From the NCBI RefSeq assembly GCF_027533625.1, contig NZ_JAQAGZ010000006.1, positions 248,001 to 312,000 of the forward strand: a stretch of DNA of 64,000 bases, read 5' to 3'. The notes below the pieces were generated by a model. It was not told where the DNA came from, did no database searches, and saw only the letters and a list, made by a program, of their open reading frames with translations. Within the stretch, counting starts at the first letter, position 1, and each line of letters begins with the position of its first letter. Below are positions 27,522-36,557 of this stretch, piece after piece. The stretch comes from Paenibacillus gyeongsangnamensis. Lineage in GTDB: Bacteria; Bacillota; Bacilli; Paenibacillales; NBRC-103111. The position numbers and the translations under genes are program-made.

Positions 27522-28366
27522 GCATTCAATCCATTTTTGACGAGACAAGGGAAAGTCCGGCGGGCACGAAGGCGCTGGCGGAACAGGTGCTCTCCGATTA
27601 CCGGGCACGGGAGCGGAGGACGGCCATGGCCGTGAGGGGTGTTCAGCTGATCTTGCTTGTCGCGTTCATGGGCCTCTGGGAGCTGGCCTCGAGGCTGAAA
27701 TGGATCGACAACCTGCTGTTCAGCTCGCCGAGCCGGATATTCAAGCTGCTGTATGCGAAATGGATGGACGGCTCCTTGGTCGTTCACATCGGAGTAACGC
27801 TATGGGAAACCGTGATAGGGTTTGTGCTCGGAACGGTATTCGGAACGCTGGTTGCCGCAATCATTTGGTTCTCTCCGTTCCTGTCCCGCGTGCTCGATCC
27901 TTATATCGTCGTACTGAACAGCCTTCCCAAGGTGGCGCTCGGCCCGCTATTTATCGTAGCCCTCGGGCCGGGGATGCTTTCGATTATCGCAACGACGCTC
28001 TCAATCACGGTCATCATTACGATTCTGGTCGTATATAACAGCTTTCGGGAGGTCGACGCCAATTTGCTGAAGATCGTCCGCATTTTCGGCGGAGGCCGGA
28101 CCGTCGTGTTCCGCAAGGTTGTGCTGCCGGCGTCGTATCCGACGATCGTATCGACGCTCAAAGTCAATGTCGGGCTCGCTTGGGTAGGCGTGATCGTCGG
28201 GGAATTTCTCGTCTCCAAGCAGGGGCTGGGCTATTTGATTATATACGGCTTTCAAGTATTCAACTTCTCTCTTGTCATCGGAAGCGTGCTGATTATCGCG
28301 GTGGCGGCCGCCGTCATGTATCAGCTGGTTGCCTTTCTGGAAGGGAAGCTGATCGAGAAAAAATAA
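27518..28366 (+). CDS. ABC transporter permease (SsuC/TauC-like)
   Basis: 282 residues, about six membrane segments after a cytoplasmic N terminus of about 45 residues. The EAA loop reads EVDANLLKIVRIFGGGRTVVF. The ATG at 27518 is coupled to the ATPase stop. It ends inside the left arm of the operon terminator. Together with the two genes before it, a complete importer. Confidence 0.9.
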   Translation: MSIQSIFDETRESPAGTKALAEQVLSDYRARERRTAMAVRGVQLILLVAFMGLWELASRLKWIDNLLFSSPSRIFKLLYAKWMDGSLVVHIGVTLWETVIGFVLGTVFGTLVAAIIWFSPFLSRVLDPYIVVLNSLPKVALGPLFIVALGPGMLSIIATTLSITVIITILVVYNSFREVDANLLKIVRIFGGGRTVVFRKVVLPASYPTIVSTLKVNVGLAWVGVIVGEFLVSKQGLGYLIIYGFQVFNFSLVIGSVLIIAVAAAVMYQLVAFLEGKLIEKK

Positions 28367-28403
28367 AGCACGCCCTAGCGGAGGTCGTGCTTTATTTTTT
28401 TGC
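28361..28403 (+). terminator. Intrinsic terminator of the ABC operon
   Basis: Stem AAATAAAGCACG (28361-28372) with CGTGCTTTATTT (28386-28397), then more T. The left arm contains the permease stop codon. Confidence 0.85.
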
Positions 28404-28521
28404 GGCGCTTCGCACGTCATGAGGCAAAGCGGCCTGCGTAAGCTTAGTTACCTATTCCGGTGGGGTAGGGTCGGACAAGCTCTTCGCAGCAAGAAAAAAT
28501 CCGCAAAGGGAGGTGTTACGG
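28404..28521. other. Intergenic segment with part of the 24.2-kb repeat terminus
   Basis: Holds TCCGGTGGGGTA at about 28457-28468, also present at the end of the inverted-repeat element at 24197, and then the strong ribosome site AGGGAGGTG (28508-28516) of the small frame at 28522. I looked for riboswitch cores (SAM, FMN, cobalamin, Mg, c-di-AMP, T-box) and recognised none. Confidence 0.4.
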
Positions 28522-28713
28522 ATGCAGAGCTCTCAGCGGATAGCCTTTGATCGGCAGGGGGAAGCTCCCGAAGGTATCGACCTAGCAGGTGCGGTGAGAA
28601 GGTGCAGTGCGGACATGACCTGCCCGATCCGGCTCATGCGCCGGTTGTCGAACGGTGTAAAAAACGCTAAGATGAGGTTACATCCTAACCCAACTTCATT
28701 TTTATTCAAGTAG
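28522..28713 (+). CDS. Possible small protein of 63 residues
   Basis: Open frame starting MQSSQRIAFDRQGEAPEGID, with AGGGAGGTG 5 bases before its ATG, one of the best ribosome sites in the window. Basic C terminus, two Cys, no membrane segment. ATCCGC just before the ribosome site can pair with GCGGAT about 40 bases on, enclosing the start. It lies 11 bases before yqjA, so it could be a leader peptide or a real small gene. No family recognised. Confidence 0.35.
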   Translation: MQSSQRIAFDRQGEAPEGIDLAGAVRRCSADMTCPIRLMRRLSNGVKNAKMRLHPNPTSFLFK

Positions 28714-28724
28714 AGAGGTCGAAT

Positions 28725-29684
28725 ATGGGAATTCGCATTATTAAAACCGCGCTGGCCGTCCTGGCCGCCATCTATCTCTCGACCGCGCTGCAGCTGCATT
28801 CGCCCAACTCTGCGGGGCTGCTCGCCATTCTTGGCGTCGATGTCACCAAGAAGAAGAGTCTCCGCACGTCCTTTCAGCGGATTGCCGCTTCGCTTGTCGG
28901 GCTCCTGTTCGCCGCAGGGCTGTTCTGGGCGCTCGGCTTTCATGTTTGGGTCATTGGCCTGTTTATTCTGTGCTTATATCCGGTGCTCAGCCGGTTGAAT
29001 CTAAAGGAAGGCGTCGTCACGAGCTCCGTCGTCATGTTCCATGTTTACGCGGCGGGACAGCTGTCCGCCGACATGATGCTCAACGAAGTCGCGCTGCTGC
29101 TGTTGGGGCTTGGAACGGCCACGCTGATTAACCTGCTGTATATGCCCAGCGAGGACAAGCAGCTTACCGAGCTGCGCGGACAGGTGGAGGAGCTGTTCTC
29201 CCGCATTTTCAAAGAAATCGGCATGAGCTTGAGGGACACCGCTTACGTCTGGAGCGGCATCGAATTGATCGAGGCGGAGGACGTGCTGGCCGCCGCACAG
29301 AAGGCCGCTCACCGCTTCAGCGAGAACAGCCTGCGTTCCGGAGGCACCATGTGGTCCGTTTACTTTTATATGAGGAAACAGCAGCTGGAATCGATCGAGC
29401 ATATGATGCAGCTGGTCTCTCAGGTCTACGAGACGCTGCCTCACGGCGCCAGCCTGGCGTCCGTGTTTGAAGAGCTCAGCAGGGACGTCAAGGTCCCTTA
29501 TTATACCGGGCGCTCGGAAAAAAGATTAAGTGAGCTGGAGCAAGAGTTCAAGTGCATGCCGCTCCCCGCTTCACGAGAGGAGTTCGAGGTCCGTTCGGCC
29601 TTGCTGCAGCTGATGGTGGAGCTGCAATCTTACCTCGCCGTAGCCAAAAAAGAGAAGCGCCCCTTGCCGGAACGTTCCTCTTAA
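28725..29684 (+). CDS. YqjA-like aromatic acid exporter family membrane protein
   Basis: 319 residues. The N-terminal half has four or five membrane segments (IRIIKTALAVLAAIYLSTAL, SLVGLLFAAGLFWALGF, LLLLGLGTATLINLLYM), the ArAE_1 type. The C-terminal half is a soluble helical ArAE_1_C domain (about 145-310). Similar to YqjA of Bacillus. The proposed transport role is by family; substrate unknown. AGAGGTCG upstream. Confidence 0.82.
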   Translation: MGIRIIKTALAVLAAIYLSTALQLHSPNSAGLLAILGVDVTKKKSLRTSFQRIAASLVGLLFAAGLFWALGFHVWVIGLFILCLYPVLSRLNLKEGVVTSSVVMFHVYAAGQLSADMMLNEVALLLLGLGTATLINLLYMPSEDKQLTELRGQVEELFSRIFKEIGMSLRDTAYVWSGIELIEAEDVLAAAQKAAHRFSENSLRSGGTMWSVYFYMRKQQLESIEHMMQLVSQVYETLPHGASLASVFEELSRDVKVPYYTGRSEKRLSELEQEFKCMPLPASREEFEVRSALLQLMVELQSYLAVAKKEKRPLPERSS

Positions 29685-29721
29685 TCCATCCTAGGCTATA
29701 AATTCCGCGCGCCCAAAAAAA

Positions 29722-29755
29722 GTTATCACACTAGACGAATGTCCTGCATACAAAT
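29722..29755 (+). promoter_or_regulatory. Sigma-E-like promoter of cotE
   Basis: CATACAAAT at 29747-29755 fits the sigma-E -10 (CATACAnT), with GTTATCACA at 29722-29730 as a possible -35, 34 bases before the CotE start. In Bacillus subtilis cotE is known to have a sigma-E promoter, which supports the reading. Confidence 0.5.
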
Positions 29756-29788
29756 GTAATGAATGATTGTATGGAGGAGGTTAGAAGG

Positions 29789-30352
29789 ATGTCATTAGAT
29801 AAAGATTTGCAGTGCAGAGAGATCTATACGAAGGCTGTCTGTGGCAAAGGACGCAAATTTTCGCAGGTAACAAACACGGTCACTCCGCCTCATGCTCCGA
29901 CCAGTATTTTGGGTGCTTGGATTATCAACAACCAATATGATGCGGTGAAGTCGGGGGAGAACGTGGAAGTAGTAGGTACTTACGACATCAATATTTGGTA
30001 TTCTTACGACAAAAATACCAAAACGGATGTGGCGAAAGAAACGATTTCATACGTCGAGGTTGTGCCGCTTCACTATTTGGATAAAAGGCATAAGTCGTCG
30101 ACTGCCGAAGTGTCGGCCGTCGCTACCCAGGAACCGAACTGCGTGGAGGCCAGCATCTCTTCCCACGGAGATGAAGTCCGGATCCGCGTAGAGCGGGAGT
30201 TCAAGGTAGAAATGCTCGCAGAAACTAAGGTGTGCGTGGTGGTATGCCCGAACGGCTGCGAAGATTCAGACGACAAGCATGTCGATTTCGACGGCGTGGA
30301 CGGAGACTTCGAAGACCTCGACCCGGATCTTCTGGACGAAGAGCTGAACTGA
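29789..30352 (+). CDS. cotE: Outer spore coat morphogenetic protein CotE
   Basis: 187 residues against 181 in Bacillus subtilis. N terminus MSLDKDLQCREIYTKAVCGK, core PTSILGAWIINNQYDA and VEVVGTYDINIWYSY, acidic C terminus rich in Asp/Glu (about 163-187), as in known CotE. It organises assembly of the outer coat around the forespore, in the mother cell. The ATG at 29789 was chosen over one ten codons up because GGAGGAGG precedes it. In Bacillus cotE also lies just before mutS. Monocistronic: terminator follows. Confidence 0.93.
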   Translation: MSLDKDLQCREIYTKAVCGKGRKFSQVTNTVTPPHAPTSILGAWIINNQYDAVKSGENVEVVGTYDINIWYSYDKNTKTDVAKETISYVEVVPLHYLDKRHKSSTAEVSAVATQEPNCVEASISSHGDEVRIRVEREFKVEMLAETKVCVVVCPNGCEDSDDKHVDFDGVDGDFEDLDPDLLDEELN

Positions 30353-30390
30353 TTTCTACTTTCAGTATATGCCAGGTTTCCCGGTTCGGC

Positions 30391-30413
30391 AGAGGGCGTC
30401 AGCCCTCTTTTTT
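30391..30413 (+). terminator. Intrinsic terminator of cotE
   Basis: Stem AGAGGGC / GCCCTCT (30391-30397, 30402-30408) with a GTCA loop and a T run, 40 bases after the cotE stop. It separates cotE from the amidoligase gene. Confidence 0.82.
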
Positions 30414-30519
30414 GTTTACGCCGGTTGTCCGGGGCAAAATGGGCGAATAACGTACAGCTGTGCTTTAAAGTGGCCCTGGCTGCAAAACGAATATTAGCGT
30501 GAAGGAGGGCATCAGCGAT

Positions 30520-32238
30520 ATGAGAGCCTTTCTGCTGCATTCCAACGAGGAAACGGTCCAGCTGCTGCTGGACCGGCTGCGGATGGCCAGCGGCTTGAGC
30601 CTGCCGCACAAAGGCGAGCGCAGATTTGTCATTCATTGGGGCGTTTATCAGCCGGATACAGACGAGGGGGAGAGACTTCAGCCCGTCAAGCATGCGGTCC
30701 TGGCCATGAACAGGGCACGAGCCTCGCAGCTGCTGCGTCTGCACGGCATCGAATGCTCGTTCGACGAGCCGGAAGCGGAATCGGTGCGCAGCTCTGCTAT
30801 AGCACGGATTCTGCGGGCGAAGGTTCCGGGGACAGACCAGGGAACGGAGCCCGTACGCCAAGTCGCGGCGTGGATTCCGTCGAAGGCGGGACGGGAGACC
30901 GGGCAAAGGAAGCCGGGAGGGCGGGAAAACGGTACGGCCGGCCATCCTTTCGGGAACGAAACGCAGGCCGGGATGTCCCCGTCCTTGACTCAGATGCAGC
31001 AGCCGCCGATGCCCCGGGAGACGGCGGCAATACATACGGCCATACCGACCGCGGAAGGGACCCATCCACAGGAAGAACGGTGGTCGCACGAGTATCTCAT
31101 CCCGGTCTTTCATTTGGAGGCGCTCTCGCTGTTTCATAGAGACTTCCCCGTCTACTATACGGGCAGCGCGCCGGCCGGCGTTCGGGTGCCGCCGCCGGAA
31201 AAGCGGGAGTTCGCCGAGATCGGCAAGGAGCAGCCGAATTATTATGCATCGAAGGCGATGAGAGAAGCGCTGAAAGCGGTATACGCGCTCGGTCTCGATT
31301 ATGCGGTTGTCAGGCTGGGTGTACGTCCGGACGGAACGATGGCGGTCCGGGAGCTGCAGCCGGTACCGGTGCTGACGCCGCGGTTGGCCGAGCTGTTCGC
31401 GGAGGCGATGGACCGGTTCGATGACGAGCTCGCAGAGGAGGAAGCTGCCGGGAAGCGCGAGGTCATGCTCGGGGCGGATCCGGAATTTTTGCTGCTGAAC
31501 GAACGGGGCAAGGTGATCTTCGCCTCGAAGTATGCCGAGAAGGAAGGCCCCTTCGGCTGCGATGCGATCGTGCTGCCCGGCCACCGCAAAATATTCCCGC
31601 TCGCCGAGCTTCGGCCGCGTCCGAGCACGGATGTAAAGCAGCTCATCATCAATCTGCACCGTACGATGCAGCTGGCCGCAAGGCAAATCGGCGATTCCGG
31701 GCTCAGCTGGGTTGCCGGAGGCATGCCTGTCCGCGGCTTTCCGCTCGGGGGCCACATCCACTTCAGCGGCATTCGTCTCAGCAGCGGACTTCTCCGGGCG
31801 CTGGACAACTATTTGGCCCTGCCGCTGACATTAATCGAGGATGCCTCAACAGGAACCCGCAAGCCGCGGTATGGGTTCCTCGGCGACTTCAGGAGACAGC
31901 GGCACGGCGGCTTCGAGTACCGGGTGCTTCCGAGCTGGATGGTTTCGCCGTTGGTAACGAAGGGCGTGCTGGCGCTGGCCAAGCTGATCGCCGGGAACTA
32001 CCGGGAGCTGCCGCGCCGTCCGCTGGAGGAGCCGGAGGTGCAGCGGGCGTACTATCAAGGGGTCAAAGCGCGGATCCGCCCGCTGCTCGGCGCGCTCTGG
32101 CGCGATTTGGAGAAGCTGCCGGATTATGCGCAGCATGAAACTTATCTGAGGCCGCTGCGGCGCATGATGCTGCAGATGCGTTCCTGGAAAGAGACGGAGG
32201 ACTTCCGGCCGAAGTGGAAAATATCTCCCTTCCAATAG
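30520..32238 (+). CDS. Putative amidoligase domain protein (COOH-NH2 ligase type 2)
   Basis: 572 residues. Residues 1-95 form a small N-terminal domain; about 95-185 are Pro/Gly/Thr-rich and probably disordered; 190-300 look like a reduced ATP-grasp lobe (ASKAMREALKAVYALGLDYA, VRELQPVPV). From about 310 comes the amidoligase domain: MLGADPEFLLLNERGK, FGCDAIVLPGH, PLAELRPRPS, GGHIHFSG, FEYRVLPSW. Such glutamine-synthetase-like folds make amide bonds between carboxyl and amino groups of peptides; the substrate here is unknown. ATG at 30520 chosen with GAAGGAGGG about 10 bases before. It sits between cotE and mutS, where Bacillus has nothing. Confidence 0.78.
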   Translation: MRAFLLHSNEETVQLLLDRLRMASGLSLPHKGERRFVIHWGVYQPDTDEGERLQPVKHAVLAMNRARASQLLRLHGIECSFDEPEAESVRSSAIARILRAKVPGTDQGTEPVRQVAAWIPSKAGRETGQRKPGGRENGTAGHPFGNETQAGMSPSLTQMQQPPMPRETAAIHTAIPTAEGTHPQEERWSHEYLIPVFHLEALSLFHRDFPVYYTGSAPAGVRVPPPEKREFAEIGKEQPNYYASKAMREALKAVYALGLDYAVVRLGVRPDGTMAVRELQPVPVLTPRLAELFAEAMDRFDDELAEEEAAGKREVMLGADPEFLLLNERGKVIFASKYAEKEGPFGCDAIVLPGHRKIFPLAELRPRPSTDVKQLIINLHRTMQLAARQIGDSGLSWVAGGMPVRGFPLGGHIHFSGIRLSSGLLRALDNYLALPLTLIEDASTGTRKPRYGFLGDFRRQRHGGFEYRVLPSWMVSPLVTKGVLALAKLIAGNYRELPRRPLEEPEVQRAYYQGVKARIRPLLGALWRDLEKLPDYAQHETYLRPLRRMMLQMRSWKETEDFRPKWKISPFQ

Positions 32239-32263
32239 AAGGGAGGTGTTCCGCTGCGTTTCA

Positions 32264-32272
32264 TGCTATAAT
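32264..32272 (+). promoter_or_regulatory. Extended -10 promoter for mutS
   Basis: TGCTATAAT at 32264-32272, a perfect extended -10, 74 bases before the mutS start. No good -35 at the right distance. A hairpin CTCCCTTC/GAAGGGAG (32225-32245) overlaps the preceding stop. Confidence 0.5.
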
Positions 32273-32346
32273 ATTTTCATAGTTTCGGAGATGGGAATGA
32301 ACATACATAAAACTCCGGGGAACATGTTGCTGCTGGGGGATGAAGC

Positions 32347-35031
32347 ATGGCCAAATATACGCCGATGATCGAGCAGTACCTGGCCGTCAAGGCGCAGGTA
32401 CAGGACGCTTTTTTGTTTTTTCGCTTAGGCGATTTCTATGAAATGTTTTTTGAAGACGCGGTGAATGCGTCCCGTGAGCTGGAAATTACGCTGACCGGAC
32501 GGGAGGGCGGCGCCGAAGAGCGCATTCCGATGTGCGGCGTACCCTACCATTCGGCGGAAAACTATATTGCCAGGTTGATAGAGAAGGGCTATAAAGTCGC
32601 CATTTGCGAGCAGGTCGAGGATCCCGCGGAAGCGAAGGGTCCCGTCCGGCGCGAGGTCGTTAGGATCGTGACGCCCGGAACGGTGATGGACGCGAGATCG
32701 CTTAGCGAGAGCCGGAACAATTACATCGTTTCGGTCAGCTATTCGGGCGGCGGCTACGGGCTAGCCGCCTGCGACATTTCTACCGGAGAGCTGTACGTCA
32801 CCCGGCTGGACGGGTCGTTCGAGCTCCTGCTGGACGAGCTCAACGTATACGGCCCTTCGGAGCTGCTCGGCTCGGAAGCGCTGCTGGAGCAGCTCCGCAG
32901 CGGTTCGGCGGCATGGCTGAAGTCGGCGGTCATGACCCCGAGAGACGCCGCCGCCGGAGCGGGAGGGCTTGCGCCGGAAGGCCATTTCGCGGACAGCGAG
33001 CTGGCCCGTCTGCCCGAGGGCGGCCGCGAGACGGTCGCGCTTCTGATGGGCTACCTGCTGGAAACGCAGAAGCGCTCCCTGTCGCATATCAAGCATATCC
33101 GTGTGTACGAGCCGAGCCAGTACATGATCATGGACCCGTTCACTCGCCGCAATCTCGAGCTGACGGAGACGGTCCGGGACCGCTCGAAGAAGGGAACGCT
33201 GCTCTGGCTGCTGGACAAGACCGTGACCGCCATGGGCGGGCGGCTCCTCCGCCGCTGGATCGAGAAGCCGCTGATGAATGCGGAGCATATTCAGGACCGC
33301 CTGGAGGCGGTGGAAAGGCTCTATCATCAGCTTATTCTGCGCGACGAGCTGAAGCAGGCGCTGCGCGAGGTGTACGATCTCGAGCGCCTCACGGCGCGCA
33401 TCGCTTACGGCAGCGCGAACGCGCGCGATCTCGTCGCGCTGAAGAGCTCGCTGCAGCAGGTGCCCCAGCTGCAGGAGCTGTGCGCGTCGAGCGGCTCCGC
33501 GACGCTCGCGAGGCTGGCGGCACGGATCGATCCGTGCCGGGACCTGTACCAGGCGATCGCGGAGCGCCTGGTGGACGAGCCCCCTGTCTCCGTGCGGGAC
33601 GGGGGCATGATCCGGGCGGGCTGGAACGCCCGCCTCGATACGCTCCGCGAAGCCGGCGCAAACGGCAAGCAGTGGCTGGCGGAGCTGGAGAAGCAGGAGC
33701 GCGAGCGGACGGGCATTAAGTCGCTGAAGATCGGCTTCAACAAAGTATTCGGCTATTATATCGAAATCAGCAAGGCGAACGCCGGCTCGCTCGAGGAAGG
33801 ACGCTACGAGCGCAAGCAGACGCTGGCGAACGCGGAGCGCTTCGTCACGCCGGAGCTGAAGGAGAAGGAAGCGCTCATCCTCGAAGCGCAGGAGTCGATG
33901 ATCGATCTTGAATACGATTTGTTCGTGGAGCTGCGGGACGAGCTGTCCGCGCATATTTCGAGGCTTCAGCAGCTGGCTGAATTGATCGCAACCGCCGACG
34001 TCTACCAATCGCTGGCACAGGTCAGCGCATCGAACCGGTACGTCCGGCCGGAGGTCGGCGAATTCTATGACCTTCGGGTCGAGGAAGGCCGGCATCCGGT
34101 TGTAGAGGCCGTGCTGGAAGACGGTGTATTTATTGCCAACGATTCGGTGCTGGCACAGGACGAAGGGAGCATGCTGCTGATCACGGGCCCGAACATGGCG
34201 GGCAAAAGCACCTACATGCGGCAGGTGGCCATTGTGTGCCTGATGGCGCAGCTCGGCTGCTTCGTTCCGGCGAAGAGCGCCAAGGTGCCGATCGTCGACC
34301 GGATCTTCACGCGCATCGGCGCTGCCGACGATCTGATCGGCGGGCAGAGCACGTTCATGGTCGAGATGATGGACATCCAGGTGATGACGGAGAAAGCGAC
34401 GCCGAAGAGCCTGGTTATCATCGACGAGCTCGGCCGGGGCACCTCCACGGGCGAAGGCATGGCCATCGCCCAAGCGGTCATCGAATTCCTGCACGATCGG
34501 AAAGGCTGCAAGACGCTGGTTTCGACGCATTTTCACGAGCTGGCGCATCTGGAGGACAGCTTGTGCCAGCTGCGCAACTACCGCATGGCGGTGAAGGAAA
34601 GCGGCCAGCAGGTTACGTTCCTCCGGAAGCTGGTGCGCGGCGCGGCGGATACGAGCTATGGCATTTACTGCGCCCAGATCGCCGGACTCCCGTCCAGCAT
34701 CATCGACCGCTCATATGAGCTGCTGCTGGCGTTCGAAGCCCGAGGCGAGGTGCAGCAGGCGGAGCGGGAGACTGCGGCGGCGCAGCAGGCTGAAACCGTT
34801 CCTGTAGAAACGGCTTCAGCAGCGGCTGTCCCGCCAGCGACCGCCTCGGCCCCGGCTCCGGTAGAGCAATTAAGCTTGTTCGCCGCCATGGAAGAACCGG
34901 CGGTGAGGCCCGCGAAGCGCGACGCCAAGGGCGAGAAGGTACTGGAGCAGCTGCGGGCAGCCGATTTGATGAACATGACGCCGATGGCGGCGATGAATCT
35001 CATTTTTGAATTGAAGAAGCACTTGTCCTGA
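32347..35031 (+). CDS. mutS: DNA mismatch repair protein MutS
   Basis: 894 residues. Mismatch-recognition domain at the start with the Phe-x-Glu wedge in RLGDFYEMFFEDA, connector and lever domains in the middle, and the C-terminal ATPase: Walker A GPNMAGKSTYMRQ, STFMVEMMDIQ, Walker B LVIIDELGRGTSTGEG, then LVSTHFHEL. An Ala/Pro-rich spacer (about 805-850) leads to the C-terminal beta-clamp/tetramer segment (QLSLFAAM, then LNLIFELKK-like end). Works with MutL, encoded one gene later. Confidence 0.96.
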   Translation: MAKYTPMIEQYLAVKAQVQDAFLFFRLGDFYEMFFEDAVNASRELEITLTGREGGAEERIPMCGVPYHSAENYIARLIEKGYKVAICEQVEDPAEAKGPVRREVVRIVTPGTVMDARSLSESRNNYIVSVSYSGGGYGLAACDISTGELYVTRLDGSFELLLDELNVYGPSELLGSEALLEQLRSGSAAWLKSAVMTPRDAAAGAGGLAPEGHFADSELARLPEGGRETVALLMGYLLETQKRSLSHIKHIRVYEPSQYMIMDPFTRRNLELTETVRDRSKKGTLLWLLDKTVTAMGGRLLRRWIEKPLMNAEHIQDRLEAVERLYHQLILRDELKQALREVYDLERLTARIAYGSANARDLVALKSSLQQVPQLQELCASSGSATLARLAARIDPCRDLYQAIAERLVDEPPVSVRDGGMIRAGWNARLDTLREAGANGKQWLAELEKQERERTGIKSLKIGFNKVFGYYIEISKANAGSLEEGRYERKQTLANAERFVTPELKEKEALILEAQESMIDLEYDLFVELRDELSAHISRLQQLAELIATADVYQSLAQVSASNRYVRPEVGEFYDLRVEEGRHPVVEAVLEDGVFIANDSVLAQDEGSMLLITGPNMAGKSTYMRQVAIVCLMAQLGCFVPAKSAKVPIVDRIFTRIGAADDLIGGQSTFMVEMMDIQVMTEKATPKSLVIIDELGRGTSTGEGMAIAQAVIEFLHDRKGCKTLVSTHFHELAHLEDSLCQLRNYRMAVKESGQQVTFLRKLVRGAADTSYGIYCAQIAGLPSSIIDRSYELLLAFEARGEVQQAERETAAAQQAETVPVETASAAAVPPATASAPAPVEQLSLFAAMEEPAVRPAKRDAKGEKVLEQLRAADLMNMTPMAAMNLIFELKKHLS

Positions 35032-35075
35032 ACAAGGACGATCCGAATAGAGCAATCAAGGGAGAGAAACCGTTT

Positions 35076-36542
35076 ATGAAGAGAAAAAAGCTGCGCCCCA
35101 TCTGGCGTAAAACCGTCTCCGCGGCGCTTGCGCTGACGCTGCTGCTGCCCGTATCGGCACCGGCATGGGCGGCCGACACGGCTGCGGCCCCGGCCGGAAG
35201 CATGGCTTCCGACCGCGTGAAGGAAGTGCTGGACCTGCTTGAAAAGAATCACGTAAGCGCCCCGTCGGCGGACAAGCTGTCCGATACGGCGATTAAAGCG
35301 ATGCTGGGGACGCTGAAGGATCCGTACACGGACTATTTTACCGATGAAGAGCTGAAGCAGTTCACGAGCTCGATCGAAAATCAATACGTCGGAATCGGCG
35401 TCCGCATCATGTACCAGGAGGACGGTGTTTACATAGCGGAGGTGTTCGACGGTTCGGGCGCCAAGGAAGCCGGCATTCAGCCGGGCGATCTGATCGTCGC
35501 GGTCGGCGGCGAGAGCGTGGCTGGCCAGAAGCTGGACGCCGTCACCCCCAAAATTCTCGGCAAGCCGGATACGACGGTCGATCTGACGATCCGGCGCGAC
35601 GGCGTGGACAAGCCGCTGACGGTCAAACGGACGAAGGTGCAAATTCCGACGGTTGTGCGCAAGCTGTTCCAGCCGGGGATCGGCTATCTCAAAGTGACCT
35701 CGTTCTCGAGCGATGCGGGCGCGCTGACCTCGCTGGAGCTGTCGGCGCTCAAAGCGCAGGGCATCAAGAGCCTGATCGTCGATCTGCGCGACAACCCGGG
35801 CGGCCTGCTCGATTCGGCTCTGAGTATCGCCAAGCTGTTCGTCAAGGAGGGCGTGCTCATTCATACGAACAACCGCAACAACGTGGACGAGCCGGTTAGC
35901 TTCAGCGGCGGAACCACCCAGAACATCCCGGTCTATTTCCTGGTGAACGAGAACAGCGCCAGCGCGTCCGAGGTGCTCACCGGGGCGCTGCAGGATTACG
36001 GCGCGATCAAGGTGATCGGCACGAAGACGTTCGGCAAAGGCAGCGTGCAAAACTTATTCCCGCTGAAATCCGGCGGCGCGATCAAAATCACGATTGAAGA
36101 ATATTTGACGCCTAAGCTTCGCAAGGTGAACAAGGTCGGCCTCGAGCCCGATGTGAAGGTGGATGGGGCGGTGCCGCAGCTGATCGAGGCGCTGCGCCTG
36201 GCCGGCGCGGATCATTTTGACGTGACGCTCGATCGCAGGAACGTGAGCGTGAACGGGCAGAGCGTGCAGGATTTGTTCGAGCTGGTGCGCCAGAACGGGC
36301 ATACGCTTGCCCCGGCCCGCCTGCTTGGGGAACTGGTCGGAGGACAAGTCGTGTGGAACGAGAGCTCGCGTACGGTTCAAATCGTATCCAAGGACGGAGC
36401 CGTGACGTATACGCCTTCCGGCGACGCATTCCTTCTGAAAGACGGAACGAGCTATGTGGATTTGGCTTCCTTCCAGCAAACGTTCGCTCAATTGAGTTGG
36501 ACCGACGACGGCACGAAGGCTACGCTGAGCGTGGGGTCCTGA
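35076..36542 (+). CDS. Secreted C-terminal processing protease (S41) with copper-amine-oxidase-like stalk domain
   Basis: 488 residues. Signal peptide 1-32 (ALALTLLLPVSAPAWAA). PDZ domain about 100-185 (GIGVRIMYQEDGVYIAEVF, GDLIVAVGGESV). S41 catalytic core with Ser in ENSASASEVLTGAL and Lys in TKTFGKGSVQNL. Residues about 375-488 are a copper amine oxidase N-terminal-like stalk domain (VNGQSVQDLFELVRQNGHT, LLKDGTSYVDLASF), common on Paenibacillus envelope proteins. Acts outside the membrane on protein C termini. It lies between mutS and mutL, 15 bases from mutL, so it is co-transcribed with repair genes for no obvious reason. Confidence 0.88.
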   Translation: MKRKKLRPIWRKTVSAALALTLLLPVSAPAWAADTAAAPAGSMASDRVKEVLDLLEKNHVSAPSADKLSDTAIKAMLGTLKDPYTDYFTDEELKQFTSSIENQYVGIGVRIMYQEDGVYIAEVFDGSGAKEAGIQPGDLIVAVGGESVAGQKLDAVTPKILGKPDTTVDLTIRRDGVDKPLTVKRTKVQIPTVVRKLFQPGIGYLKVTSFSSDAGALTSLELSALKAQGIKSLIVDLRDNPGGLLDSALSIAKLFVKEGVLIHTNNRNNVDEPVSFSGGTTQNIPVYFLVNENSASASEVLTGALQDYGAIKVIGTKTFGKGSVQNLFPLKSGGAIKITIEEYLTPKLRKVNKVGLEPDVKVDGAVPQLIEALRLAGADHFDVTLDRRNVSVNGQSVQDLFELVRQNGHTLAPARLLGELVGGQVVWNESSRTVQIVSKDGAVTYTPSGDAFLLKDGTSYVDLASFQQTFAQLSWTDDGTKATLSVGS

Positions 36543-36557
36543 CCGGGAGGCAGCGCG

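Noticed and set aside
28404..28720. Possible riboswitch upstream of yqjA
   Set aside because: Short hairpins are present, but none of the conserved cores I know could be found and no terminator or anti-terminator pair was seen.
30073..31761. Antisense open frame across cotE and the amidoligase gene
   Set aside because: Spans a terminator and two supported genes; Arg-rich nonsense composition.
32761..34548. Very long open frame antisense to mutS (about 600 codons)
   Set aside because: GC-rich sense codons open the opposite frame. The translation is Arg/Leu/Gln-rich with no domain, and mutS is certain.
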